Assembly: GCA_964513465.1 (NCBI GenBank)
Contig: CAZEMR010000002.1
Span: 1 to 64,000, forward strand
Direction: 5' to 3'
From: CAZEMR01 sp964513465
Lineage (GTDB): Bacteria; Bacteroidota; Ignavibacteria; Kapaibacteriales; UBA2268
DNA length: 64,000 bases
A program made the translations under genes and the position numbers. Of this stretch, positions 9,901-17,647 are shown in pieces. The stretch's first letter is position 1; every line of letters starts with the position of its first letter. The notes beneath the pieces are model-generated. The model made no database searches, had not been told where the DNA came from, and saw nothing but the letters and a program-made list of their open reading frames with translations.

Positions 9901-10420
9901 CGTCCTGAGTTGTTCGATCATAAATCTTTAATACCAGCCAGTCTCTTTCATTATCTTTTCTGAATAATGCTTGGGAATGATACATACAATTCATCTTCAA
10001 ATCTTTAAGCCTTAGATTAATACGAGCGGGATTCACAGGCCGTCTGATCCAGTACTCCGATGTTACCTCTTCTTCGGTTTTACGGTTTAGTGCATTTTCA
10101 ATATTTCCCTGAGCATTAACTTCTTTTTTGTGATATCTGGCCTGCGCCTTTTCATAATATGCAGATCTGACGTCGATATGGAACTGATCGTCCTGTTCGC
10201 CGCTTTTCATACGGATAGTAAATCCCATGGCCGAGGGAAGATATTGGTTGGCCAGTCCGACAGGTTCATCATCAGCATTGGTTTCTTCGGCCAGGGCGAG
10301 CTGTTTTTTAATAAAATTATTGCCTGGTTGTTTTTGGGGTTCGTTCTCATCTGAATTGTCAGCTTCATTTGTTTCGGAGTCCTCTTCTTCAAATATTATT
10401 GATTTCTGCGGATAAAGCAT
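6998..10420 (-). CDS. drmA: DrmA-like DISARM helicase, 1140 aa, probably 5'-truncated
   Basis: DrmA is the SF2 helicase of DISARM. Visible motifs: Walker A FPTGGGKTEAYLGL (Lys near residue 467), DExH box QDELHLI (about 688), motif III SSAT (about 736), and motifs V-VI ATNMIATGVDVSRLG and QASSRVGR (about 925-955). Two Cys pairs at about 580 and 620 form a probable zinc insertion. The first Met (MLYPQ) has no Shine-Dalgarno and lies inside a conserved segment. The same frame continues upstream for 34 codons (10421-10522), reading SPKQRYGAG just before MLYPQ, until a TAG at 10523-10525, with no ATG, GTG or TTG. Upstream of that the DNA becomes AT-rich and non-coding. The gene therefore looks cut at its 5' end, or uses an unusual start. 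The remaining 1140 codons are intact. Confidence 0.88.
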   Translation of the reverse strand: MLYPQKSIIFEEEDSETNEADNSDENEPQKQPGNNFIKKQLALAEETNADDEPVGLANQYLPSAMGFTIRMKSGEQDDQFHIDVRSAYYEKAQARYHKKEVNAQGNIENALNRKTEEEVTSEYWIRRPVNPARINLRLKDLKMNCMYHSQALFRKDNERDWLVLKIYDRTTQDDRVGGLRTLTIVIINNLQTNRAAESEDILFQNELELTTGNPDLISPYKERTTILDTYEEEEFNMLYRRKRIFAVGHGVSVCWDSEEDTAEEHVTAVYTTAIPEYEIPQIAPKSSGQLSMLTMSYQGNWGETVGIMESLAGEYEQWIEEIINLAANSAELENYRQPAARNVEKCRETLNRIRDGIELLKSQDEDSDIVRAFRWMNSAMLWQQQRSKTRLRKWNMIGNICSLEGINGSDNQNFDTLDEYHNQSGINGRWRPFQLAFILMNIRSITDPSSDERKITDLIWFPTGGGKTEAYLGLSALMILYRRLHGRGNPQSGGTAVLMRYTLRLLTTQQYERAASLICGCELIRRKNALLFGPEPITIGLWVGGSTTPNTNDEARKQYECLIYPSRHGCHHTEYNFVVMKCPCCGAQIGKIQGMPPRDRVKGLRREDGNNGSIIFRCDNQNCEFSNTDLPLHVVDEYIYNNPPTLLLGTVDKFAILTWKSEAGRLFGFRHENNEWIRIRPPELIIQDELHLISGPLGTVVGLYETMIQTLCNNYNRDHAPFITSNAEFTPPKIIASSATISRAYEQVKNLYAIEDRKHLNIFPPQGLEFGNTWFSVEKSPRNTHKNGSQIYPGRKYIGVLASGYPSAQTSIVRTYSAVLQKVKELSQNERIDYYWTLLGFFNSIRELGGAESLVYGDIRERLVQIQNRELAQHHEKRYINQVLELTSRISSSKIPETLKKLEESFTQNNNNALDICLATNMIATGVDVSRLGLMFVHGQPKTTAEYIQASSRVGRKLPDGPGLIVTLYSPTKPRDKSHYEHFQSYHSRIYSKVEPSSVTPWSANSRSRALHAVLIGLMRHFSAGALRDNPMVINEQNNKRLFEIFKSLIVKRCKVLESEESAQTEAMLDNIYQTWINLGPQRYGDAANYYLMKQPEETPLMYSTSKDVSPEIIRENKAFKTPSNMRGVDSETRLKIINS

Positions 10421-10793
10421 ACCCGCGCCATAACGTTGTTTAGGCGAGCCATGAACATATTTAAGCAGGACTTCCTCGCTGGTCTCCGGATCTGTGTAAG
10501 CATCGGCAGGCCAGGGCTTACACTATGAGTCCAATATTATTTATTGATTAATCCGAAAATGCACTAAAATTTCTCAACATGTATATACATCAATGACTTA
10601 ATGAGATAATGTGCTTCTGCTGAAGAATAATTCATTATATTTATCACACAAAAACTTCTTAACATCTCGCCCGAAAATTATTTTTTGAAATGCCTGAGGA
10701 AAAACCGGGTTTAATGTGTTATTGTATGTTGAAGACTTTTCTAATAAAAAGTCTGATCCCTGTTTTTTGTATAATTGCCCCGGAGAACCCTCT

Positions 10794-12146
10794 ATGAAAC
10801 GCCTCGTCATTTTGCTGCTATTCGTTGCTGCGACTGCTTCGGCGCAGATCGTGCATTTCGACGCTATCAATATTATGGGCAAACCGCTGCCCATTAATTA
10901 TATCCATGTGATCAACCAGAGCAAGGGCCTGGATACCGTGCTGATCGACACCGATGTGCTCGACCTCGGTTTGTTTACCGGCGCGCCGGAGTCGTCCGCT
11001 TTTGTTGGCGGATTTGCGATTACCCCGCCGCGGCCGAATCCATTCGCCGACGTCGCCTCGTTCGGCATCGAAGCGCCCGAATCGGGCAGGCTGCATATCG
11101 AAATTGCCGACGGTATGGGCCGCCGGGTGGCCGCATTCGACGGATTCTCCGAAGCCGGCCGCCAGACCTATGAATTCCGCGCAGGCGGACTTCCCGCGGG
11201 TATGTATCTGATCCGCGCGACGCTCAACGAACGGCTGGCAACGCAGAAAATGATCAAATACACCACTGGTGGCGCCGGCAGCGGGAGCATCGGGCAGATC
11301 TCCTCCGCTTCGCCGCAGATTGTCAGCGGGCTGCCGGATATATATACATTCATCGGCTGGGCAGGCCCCAATCCGCCGGACACGATCAAAAATTTTATGA
11401 TTGACGAGGTGCGCGAGTACGACGTGGAGTTCGCAATCCCCACCGAAAAGCCCTGGCCCTGGACCAAGGCGCGGATAGAATTTGCGGGGCTGAGGTATAG
11501 TGTTACCTGGATAAGATATTTGACTGGTATATATAGCGAGGGAGGTACACATGAAGGTAATTTGAAAAATACTATTATATTTTCCTTCCCTACCGGGGGT
11601 GAATATAAAATACTTGATGAAGAACCCATCGGGAGTGTTTATCGTTTCTTAGAAGTCTGTGATATATATAAGTACAAGAAAAACCATTGTATTAATTCGA
11701 CCGATCCGGATGAATTTTCCTTGTGCTCTGATTCCCTGTATGTAGAAAAATCCGACGATGAAAATCCCTACACCAAAAAAACGGAAACAAATACAAAGCG
11801 ATGCGAGATGTATATCGATACCCTGCATAAGATTATATATGATCTGAGAATTGAAACCAAAATATGCAGTAATTCTTTCAATGTTAAAGAGTTAGATCCA
11901 CAGTATTTATATTATGCGAATAGTTATGTTATTGAATTCAAGGATGCCATACCTTACCATATTAATAATGAAGGCAATCTGGAAATAATATGTGAAGGTG
12001 AGGTTTTACATAAGGGATTATTTTTTGAATTTGACGACATCCATTATACTACTATTTTTAGTCACGAAAAGAAAGATGAAACATACACTGAGGAAAAACT
12101 CGAATTCACCGACGACGCATTCCTAAGAATTACTTTGTCGAAATAA
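10794..12146 (+). CDS. Secreted protein with internal T9SS-like sorting domain, 450 aa
   Basis: The start is the ATG at 10794, with GGAGA 7 bases upstream and a clean signal peptide (MKRLVILLLFVAATASAQ). Residues about 75-160 form a FlgD/T9SS type A-like beta domain: PPRPNPFADVASFGIEAP, then GRLHIEIADGMGRRVA, ending LPAGMYLIRATLNERLA. Such domains normally close a protein, but here about 290 further residues follow, including a Cys-bearing Tyr/Lys/Asp-rich region. Base composition changes sharply near 11500: the 5' half is GC-rich with GCG/CGC/CCG codons, the 3' half AT-rich with TAT/GAA/AAA codons. This suggests joining of segments of different origin. It abuts the next gene and probably shares its transcript. 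Function unknown. Confidence 0.85.
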   Translation: MKRLVILLLFVAATASAQIVHFDAINIMGKPLPINYIHVINQSKGLDTVLIDTDVLDLGLFTGAPESSAFVGGFAITPPRPNPFADVASFGIEAPESGRLHIEIADGMGRRVAAFDGFSEAGRQTYEFRAGGLPAGMYLIRATLNERLATQKMIKYTTGGAGSGSIGQISSASPQIVSGLPDIYTFIGWAGPNPPDTIKNFMIDEVREYDVEFAIPTEKPWPWTKARIEFAGLRYSVTWIRYLTGIYSEGGTHEGNLKNTIIFSFPTGGEYKILDEEPIGSVYRFLEVCDIYKYKKNHCINSTDPDEFSLCSDSLYVEKSDDENPYTKKTETNTKRCEMYIDTLHKIIYDLRIETKICSNSFNVKELDPQYLYYANSYVIEFKDAIPYHINNEGNLEIICEGEVLHKGLFFEFDDIHYTTIFSHEKKDETYTEEKLEFTDDAFLRITLSK

Positions 12147-12158
12147 TTGGGTATTGAT

Positions 12159-15062
12159 ATGAGATATATTGTAATATTATTAATAATAGCATCATCTGCC
12201 GCAATTGCAAACGAGGGCGGATGGATAGACCGCAACGGCTATAAGATTAACTCCGCTCGCACAGGCCGGATCTTGAAAATTCATGTCAGCAGCACCGGCG
12301 ACACAATCAAAACGCTCGACGCAAAAGGGATATACAGCGAATGGGACGCCGAATCGGGCCGGCTGCTGTTTTCTAAGGAATTGATTAAACACAAAGATCA
12401 TAAACTGAAGATGTCCGAAGACTGGCGCCATTATCTGAATTTAAGGGTAGAAAAGCAGAACCAGGGCACACATTCATACTATGTGTATTATAGATCGAGA
12501 TATTTTAGAGTAGAAGATGATGAGGAGTTATTTAGAGATTGGCCTTCCCCGATGGTGCATTGTTTAGGAGGATATAGGGAGAGATGGAACGGCCCCTTAG
12601 GGCCGGATGCCGCATTCTGGTTACGCGATGGCGAAAAGTATATGACCTATATTATCTCCGGATATTACACCTTCACAGGCCCCTATTTTTATAGTAATGT
12701 GCCCTTCGTACTCAGCAGTAATGATATGTATCCCCGCGGAAATATATCCCCTGGATCTAATAGCCGTTTGGTTATCCGCGATGATAATCGGGTATTGATA
12801 ACCCTATTTACATATCATGAAGAAATAAGAAAATCCGAATTTGTGCCGGACAGTTTATTTTATAAGAGCAACGATTATAATATCGAAGGCATCAAAGACC
12901 TTTTTTACGCAAATAACAGCGACCGCCTTTTCTCTCGAAAAGATAATACAATCAGCGAAGTGATTCTCGAAGATTCTTCACTTATCGAAATCGGAGATGT
13001 CAAAGAGCAATATGAATTGATCGGGTTTTCGCCTGATAATAAATATCTGCTGGGAATTAATTCTCACAAATATTATATAGACCCTAATGATAAAAATACC
13101 CTCACTATCGGCCGGCACAGGATTGATATATATAATGCCGATGACCTCTCCTTTGTCAATCGCCTCAAGATCGATTCGCCGGCAAACTCTATTGTGGTTG
13201 ATTCCGACACGGCTTCGCCATACACCGCTATCGGGCTTGATACCACCTTTGCGATACTGACCTACGACCAGGCGCCGGGAATGGAATTGCATTTCCGCGC
13301 CGACCGAACGATATGTCATATTCAGGACGAGGTGAACTTCTTCGATCTTTCGATTGGTATGCCGGATGCTCTGGTCTGGGATTTCGGCGATGGTTATACG
13401 GCGGGTGGCGAACCTGTTTCTCATAGTTTTCAGTCGCCCGGCTATTATTCTGTTACCCTTACCGCTGAGCAGGGCGGCATCCGGAAATCGCAAACATACG
13501 CAGATTATATCCACGTGCTGCCCCTTTTGAAGGCGGATTTCAATGCATCGGCAACCTTTGGCTCCGAGCCTCTCGAAGTGCGATTCGAAGACCAGTCCGA
13601 CGGCGAAATAATCAAATGGCGCTGGGAATTCGGCGACAGCACGAGCTCGGACAGCCGCTCGCCCCGGCATACCTACGACCGTCCGGGGGAATATAGCGTC
13701 CGGCTGATAGTCAGCGACAGCATCAGCAGCGACACCTCGGATTATGCGACAATCACAGTCGAAAAATATGTGGATAAGCAGATAATCAAAGAGATTGTTA
13801 GCAATATAGACGAAAATTCCACCGAATGCGCCGGCGCATATATTGCAGAAAATGACCAGTACGCGCAGCTGATCCATGCGGAGGACAACGGCGGGAATAA
13901 CTTGTTCAGGACATTCTGGCGTATGGATACGGATAGCGCCGGCATGTATGAGACTGGCTTTGCCTCGGATTCCGTGCGGCTGATCAGAACCGGCGACGGA
14001 AGATATATCGCCGGCGGCACTAAGATATTCCATAAACTGATTCACGATTTTTCTTTTGCGGAGCTTTCGACCGAAGGAGAACAATGGAGCAGAACAATCG
14101 GCGCTCAGGGCAGCGACAAATATTTTGATCACGAACCCGGCTTCGGGGGCGAGTGGATAGCTGCGGGGACATTCGATATCCCGCCGGATGGCATGAAGAA
14201 GAATGTTATATATATATTCGATAATGGTAACGAGGAGACGGCAAACCTCACTTTCGACGGCGATTATGATATGATCGCGCTGGTAACCCTCTGCGAAAAT
14301 TATGGCGCAATAATACAGGGCGACGGACTAAGTATAATGGAGTTCAGCGCTGAAAATGCCGAAGAAATATCCAGCGAAGTCCTGTTGGCGCCGGAGAATA
14401 ATTTCAGGCTGCTCGATGCGGTATCGACTCCGGAGGGGCATCTGCTGCTGGCGGGATACCAGGCATCGGGCACGATAACCCGCGCGGCGATAGCGCATTA
14501 TGACGCCGATCGCAATCTGGAGGAATACATTAAAAGCGACCGAAACGGCACGGTTTATAATTCCATTGCTCCGATGAAAAACGGCCTGTACGCGCTGACC
14601 GGCCGATTGAAGGATAACCACATCGGCTACAAAATTTATGATTTATATAAAAATGAAATCTATCCCTTCTATCTCAATCGCCGCTACGGAGAGCTGTATG
14701 ATATTAATCTGACCAGTCGCAACACACTGCTCGGCGCAGGTTGGATATATCGTCCGCAGAGCAGCCAGCACGACGCATACTGCGCGGAAATGCGTCTTTC
14801 GCAGGTGATAGAAAACATCCTGTCGGTTGGGCGGTATGAGGCTCCGGAAATTTCGATTTATCCAAATCCCGCGGATGAATATTTAACGATAGAATGCGCG
14901 GCGGAACCTTTCTGCCGAATAGATATATACTCCGGTCTTGGCGAGCATGTGCTGTCCCCCGACATAAGCGGCAGCGGCAGGATTAATACCGCCATGCTTG
15001 CGCCGGGAATATACTTTGCGCGGATTGGCGGCCGGGCGGTTCCATTTGTGATAGAGAGATGA
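12159..15062 (+). CDS. Secreted propeller-PKD-T9SS protein, 967 aa
   Basis: The start is set at the ATG at 12159 (MRYIVILLIIASSAAIANEG, a signal peptide), 12 bases after the upstream stop; an in-frame TTG at 12147 is possible but less likely. Residues about 30-390 resemble a beta-propeller, with turns such as GFSPDNKYLLGINSHKYYID. Two PKD domains follow: LVWDFGDGYTAGGEPVSHSF (about 405-440) and WRWEFGDSTSSDSRSPRHTY (about 485-520). A second propeller-like region comes next, and the last 80 residues form the T9SS sorting domain (ISIYPNPADEYLTIE ... LAPGIYFARIGG). It is exported across the outer membrane by T9SS and anchored or released at the surface. GC content varies within the gene, lowest in the first third. 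Confidence 0.88.
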   Translation: MRYIVILLIIASSAAIANEGGWIDRNGYKINSARTGRILKIHVSSTGDTIKTLDAKGIYSEWDAESGRLLFSKELIKHKDHKLKMSEDWRHYLNLRVEKQNQGTHSYYVYYRSRYFRVEDDEELFRDWPSPMVHCLGGYRERWNGPLGPDAAFWLRDGEKYMTYIISGYYTFTGPYFYSNVPFVLSSNDMYPRGNISPGSNSRLVIRDDNRVLITLFTYHEEIRKSEFVPDSLFYKSNDYNIEGIKDLFYANNSDRLFSRKDNTISEVILEDSSLIEIGDVKEQYELIGFSPDNKYLLGINSHKYYIDPNDKNTLTIGRHRIDIYNADDLSFVNRLKIDSPANSIVVDSDTASPYTAIGLDTTFAILTYDQAPGMELHFRADRTICHIQDEVNFFDLSIGMPDALVWDFGDGYTAGGEPVSHSFQSPGYYSVTLTAEQGGIRKSQTYADYIHVLPLLKADFNASATFGSEPLEVRFEDQSDGEIIKWRWEFGDSTSSDSRSPRHTYDRPGEYSVRLIVSDSISSDTSDYATITVEKYVDKQIIKEIVSNIDENSTECAGAYIAENDQYAQLIHAEDNGGNNLFRTFWRMDTDSAGMYETGFASDSVRLIRTGDGRYIAGGTKIFHKLIHDFSFAELSTEGEQWSRTIGAQGSDKYFDHEPGFGGEWIAAGTFDIPPDGMKKNVIYIFDNGNEETANLTFDGDYDMIALVTLCENYGAIIQGDGLSIMEFSAENAEEISSEVLLAPENNFRLLDAVSTPEGHLLLAGYQASGTITRAAIAHYDADRNLEEYIKSDRNGTVYNSIAPMKNGLYALTGRLKDNHIGYKIYDLYKNEIYPFYLNRRYGELYDINLTSRNTLLGAGWIYRPQSSQHDAYCAEMRLSQVIENILSVGRYEAPEISIYPNPADEYLTIECAAEPFCRIDIYSGLGEHVLSPDISGSGRINTAMLAPGIYFARIGGRAVPFVIER

Positions 15063-15161
15063 TATTAAAAAATTATTTCTCAAATTTCTTCGGGTAAATA
15101 TTGCGGTCTGCGGTGTTTATTACTTCAAACAGCGTTTTCAATAATTACACAAGGCCGCAAT

Positions 15162-17435
15162 ATGAAACCGATTATTTCAATTATCGTTTTATTTTTTATT
15201 TCCATAAGTCTTTTTGCTCAGCAGCCCGAAATGCTCTGGCGACAGAACCGCACCACAGCGGACTACATCGAAGCCGTGGTCATCCCCGGCAAATCGCAGC
15301 TATGCGCATGTAAGAAAATCCACAACGAATATGAATATGAAAATTATTTCGAAATCTGGGATTATAACCAGCGCGAATTGCTGCAAACCATGCCGCTGGG
15401 CGAGGATCATTACTCAGTAAGGGAGATGGAGGCTTCGCCGGACGGCAAATTTCTTTTGTGCACACCGGAAGGCTACTATGCCGCAGAAATATTCGTATAT
15501 GACCTCGAAAACAGCACATTTGTCCGCAAGGACGAGCCCGAGCAGACCACGGATATGTATAAATTGGTGTCGCGGATGAGATTCATTTCGCCGACTCGTT
15601 ACGCCGCTATCGTAAGCGGAATTAACAAGGTGCAGATATATCGTGTTGCGGATGGCACGCTGGATTATTCAATCGATTTTCAGGAAAGCATCCGAAAAGG
15701 TAATGAATTCTCGCAAAATGGCGAATACTTCGCCGCCGGCTTCGAGGATAATTCCGTCGAAATATATAAAACTGACGATGCTTCGCTCGTGAAGTCGCTG
15801 ACAATCGACAGCCTGGATTTTATCTTTGCGGTTGATAATAATGCGGAATTTATAGTTTACCGGACCGCCGAAGACGAAGACGGAAATCGTATGCTGAGGG
15901 TAGTCGATACCGAAACCAGCGAGATTATTACCCAGTGGGAGATGAATTATGTATCGGCCGGATTGCTGCCCGACCAAAAGCGCCTGATCTGCGCGAAGGA
16001 TAAGGCTGATAATTACGCTATTTTGAATATAGAATCCCCTGCATTCGTGCGCCGGACTCAATCGCAGTTTATGAATTATATTGCGGCAGCCGACCCGGAC
16101 AGCAGCTTTTTTATTGGGGTAACCAAAAAGCGTCAGTTAGAGAAGGTGGATTTCATAACAGGCGATATCGAAGCCAACATGGGCAATGTGGACTCCGATA
16201 TGCACATGAATGCGGTATCCTCGCTGAAATTCTCCGCAGACGGCCGATACCTTCTGAGCGGCGATTACGACGGATACCTGAAAATGTGGAGCGCCGAGGA
16301 TGGCGAATTGATCCGCACCTACGACACGGGTCCGGCCGGGATCAACTCTATGGATATCAGGGATAACAACGATGGACTTGTGGTGGCTCATCCTTATGAT
16401 CTGGTCACTTATAATATAAATAATCAGTTCGAGCTCGAGGAAATTACAAAAATTCCCGTCCCCTCAAGCCCGATCAACACAGTCCGATTCTACCCCACGA
16501 AATTCTATGAAGTAACAAATTCGATGTATGATTACAGCGAATTCATGTGGATAAGCTGGCATGGCGGAATTCATACCCTGCCAATGGGCGGCGGCGACCA
16601 CTGGTCGATCTGCGATTCGCTGGACTATTTGCAGGATATGGCGTTTTCGCCGGACGGACTGACGGCCATATTCGCCTCACGCAGCGAAAACATCATGAAA
16701 ATGAAACATTCCAGCAGCATAATGGGCAGCGGCTTTCGTTTCGACCGGATAATAATGGCGCATCCCATGGGATCAGGCTCGAGCGGCATCAACAGCGTTG
16801 CTTTCTCGCCGGACGGCAGCCTGTTTATGACGGTGGCGCATTCCTTCGAGGCGGGGATATGGGACGCCCAGAGCAATTATAAAATCCGAAATATTAATAT
16901 AAAGGGCGCCGATAAGGGCAGCACTATCAGCAACCCCTCAGAAGGCATATTTATTGATAATAACGACGTGATAATTTCAGACGTGGGCGGTCTGGTGCGA
17001 ATCTGGGACTCCCGCGCCGACACAGTCAAATACTGCTTCGAGGAAATGAAGGAATTCAATCGCCAGCATGGATATACTTATCAATTTGCACAAATCCGCG
17101 ATATAGAGCTCTCGCCCGACCGCACCCGTCTTGCGATAGCGGATTTCCATGGCCATATCGCAGTATTTGACATCTCTACTATCAACAGCGTCGAAGATTC
17201 CGATTATTCATCTGATTTATCAATCTATCCCAATCCCGCATCGGATTATATCTTTATCGATTCTGATGGCCCGGCAGAGCGGATAGATATTTATAATTCG
17301 CTGGGGCATTGCGTCGAGTCGCTGCGGGATCACTCCGGGCGGATAGACGTCGGCGGACTTGCCCCGGGCGCATATTATATAAATATAATGGATAGCAATA
17401 ACACTCGCCGCGGGATGTTTGCAATAGCCAGGTAA
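15162..17435 (+). CDS. Secreted WD40-like propeller protein with T9SS tail, 757 aa
   Basis: The signal peptide is MKPIISIIVLFFISISLFAQ. The body is a WD40/YVTN-like beta-propeller. Recognisable blades include SSLKFSADGRYLLSGDYDGY followed by LKMWSAEDGELIRTYDTG (about residues 350-388), MAFSPDGLTAIFASRSENI (about 494) and NSVAFSPDGSLFMTVAHSFE (about 545). The C-terminus is a T9SS type A sorting domain: LSIYPNPASDYIFIDSDG, then IDVGGLAPGAYYINIMDS. Its plan is close to the preceding gene (propeller, then sorting domain), but without PKD domains. The gap to that gene is 99 bases and a terminator follows, so 10794-17435 may be one unit of three surface proteins. Ligand unknown. Confidence 0.88.
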   Translation: MKPIISIIVLFFISISLFAQQPEMLWRQNRTTADYIEAVVIPGKSQLCACKKIHNEYEYENYFEIWDYNQRELLQTMPLGEDHYSVREMEASPDGKFLLCTPEGYYAAEIFVYDLENSTFVRKDEPEQTTDMYKLVSRMRFISPTRYAAIVSGINKVQIYRVADGTLDYSIDFQESIRKGNEFSQNGEYFAAGFEDNSVEIYKTDDASLVKSLTIDSLDFIFAVDNNAEFIVYRTAEDEDGNRMLRVVDTETSEIITQWEMNYVSAGLLPDQKRLICAKDKADNYAILNIESPAFVRRTQSQFMNYIAAADPDSSFFIGVTKKRQLEKVDFITGDIEANMGNVDSDMHMNAVSSLKFSADGRYLLSGDYDGYLKMWSAEDGELIRTYDTGPAGINSMDIRDNNDGLVVAHPYDLVTYNINNQFELEEITKIPVPSSPINTVRFYPTKFYEVTNSMYDYSEFMWISWHGGIHTLPMGGGDHWSICDSLDYLQDMAFSPDGLTAIFASRSENIMKMKHSSSIMGSGFRFDRIIMAHPMGSGSSGINSVAFSPDGSLFMTVAHSFEAGIWDAQSNYKIRNINIKGADKGSTISNPSEGIFIDNNDVIISDVGGLVRIWDSRADTVKYCFEEMKEFNRQHGYTYQFAQIRDIELSPDRTRLAIADFHGHIAVFDISTINSVEDSDYSSDLSIYPNPASDYIFIDSDGPAERIDIYNSLGHCVESLRDHSGRIDVGGLAPGAYYINIMDSNNTRRGMFAIAR

Positions 17436-17452
17436 AGATTTCCCCATTCATT

Positions 17453-17490
17453 GGCCCCCTTTGGCGGATATTCCCCAGGGGGGCTTTTAT
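17453..17490 (+). terminator. Probable terminator after the propeller-protein genes
   Basis: GCCCCCT (17454-17460) pairs with AGGGGGGC (17477-17484), one base bulged, followed directly by TTTT. It lies 18 bases after the stop of the 757-residue propeller protein and upstream of ugd. Confidence 0.7.
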
Positions 17491-17647
17491 CTTTCCCATT
17501 TACGAAAAATATTCTTAATTTTACGCTTTACGGGATATAACATTCCGAAAAATCAGAAAGTTCGGACTTGTTCGTCATTCCCGCATATATATATCCCCGC
17601 CGAGGGGGATTTCTATCTAATTTGTAATAAAAATTTGGCAGGTGAAA

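Noticed and set aside
833..10600. Search for a duplicated tRNA-Leu 3' end as an attachment site
   Set aside because: I saw no second copy of the T-arm/acceptor sequence by eye; a divergent copy could have been missed.
10598..10894. 98-codon minus-strand frame upstream of drmA
   Set aside because: It was considered as a lost 5' part of drmA, but it is in a different place, shows no DrmA-like sequence and overlaps the start of the 450-residue secreted protein.
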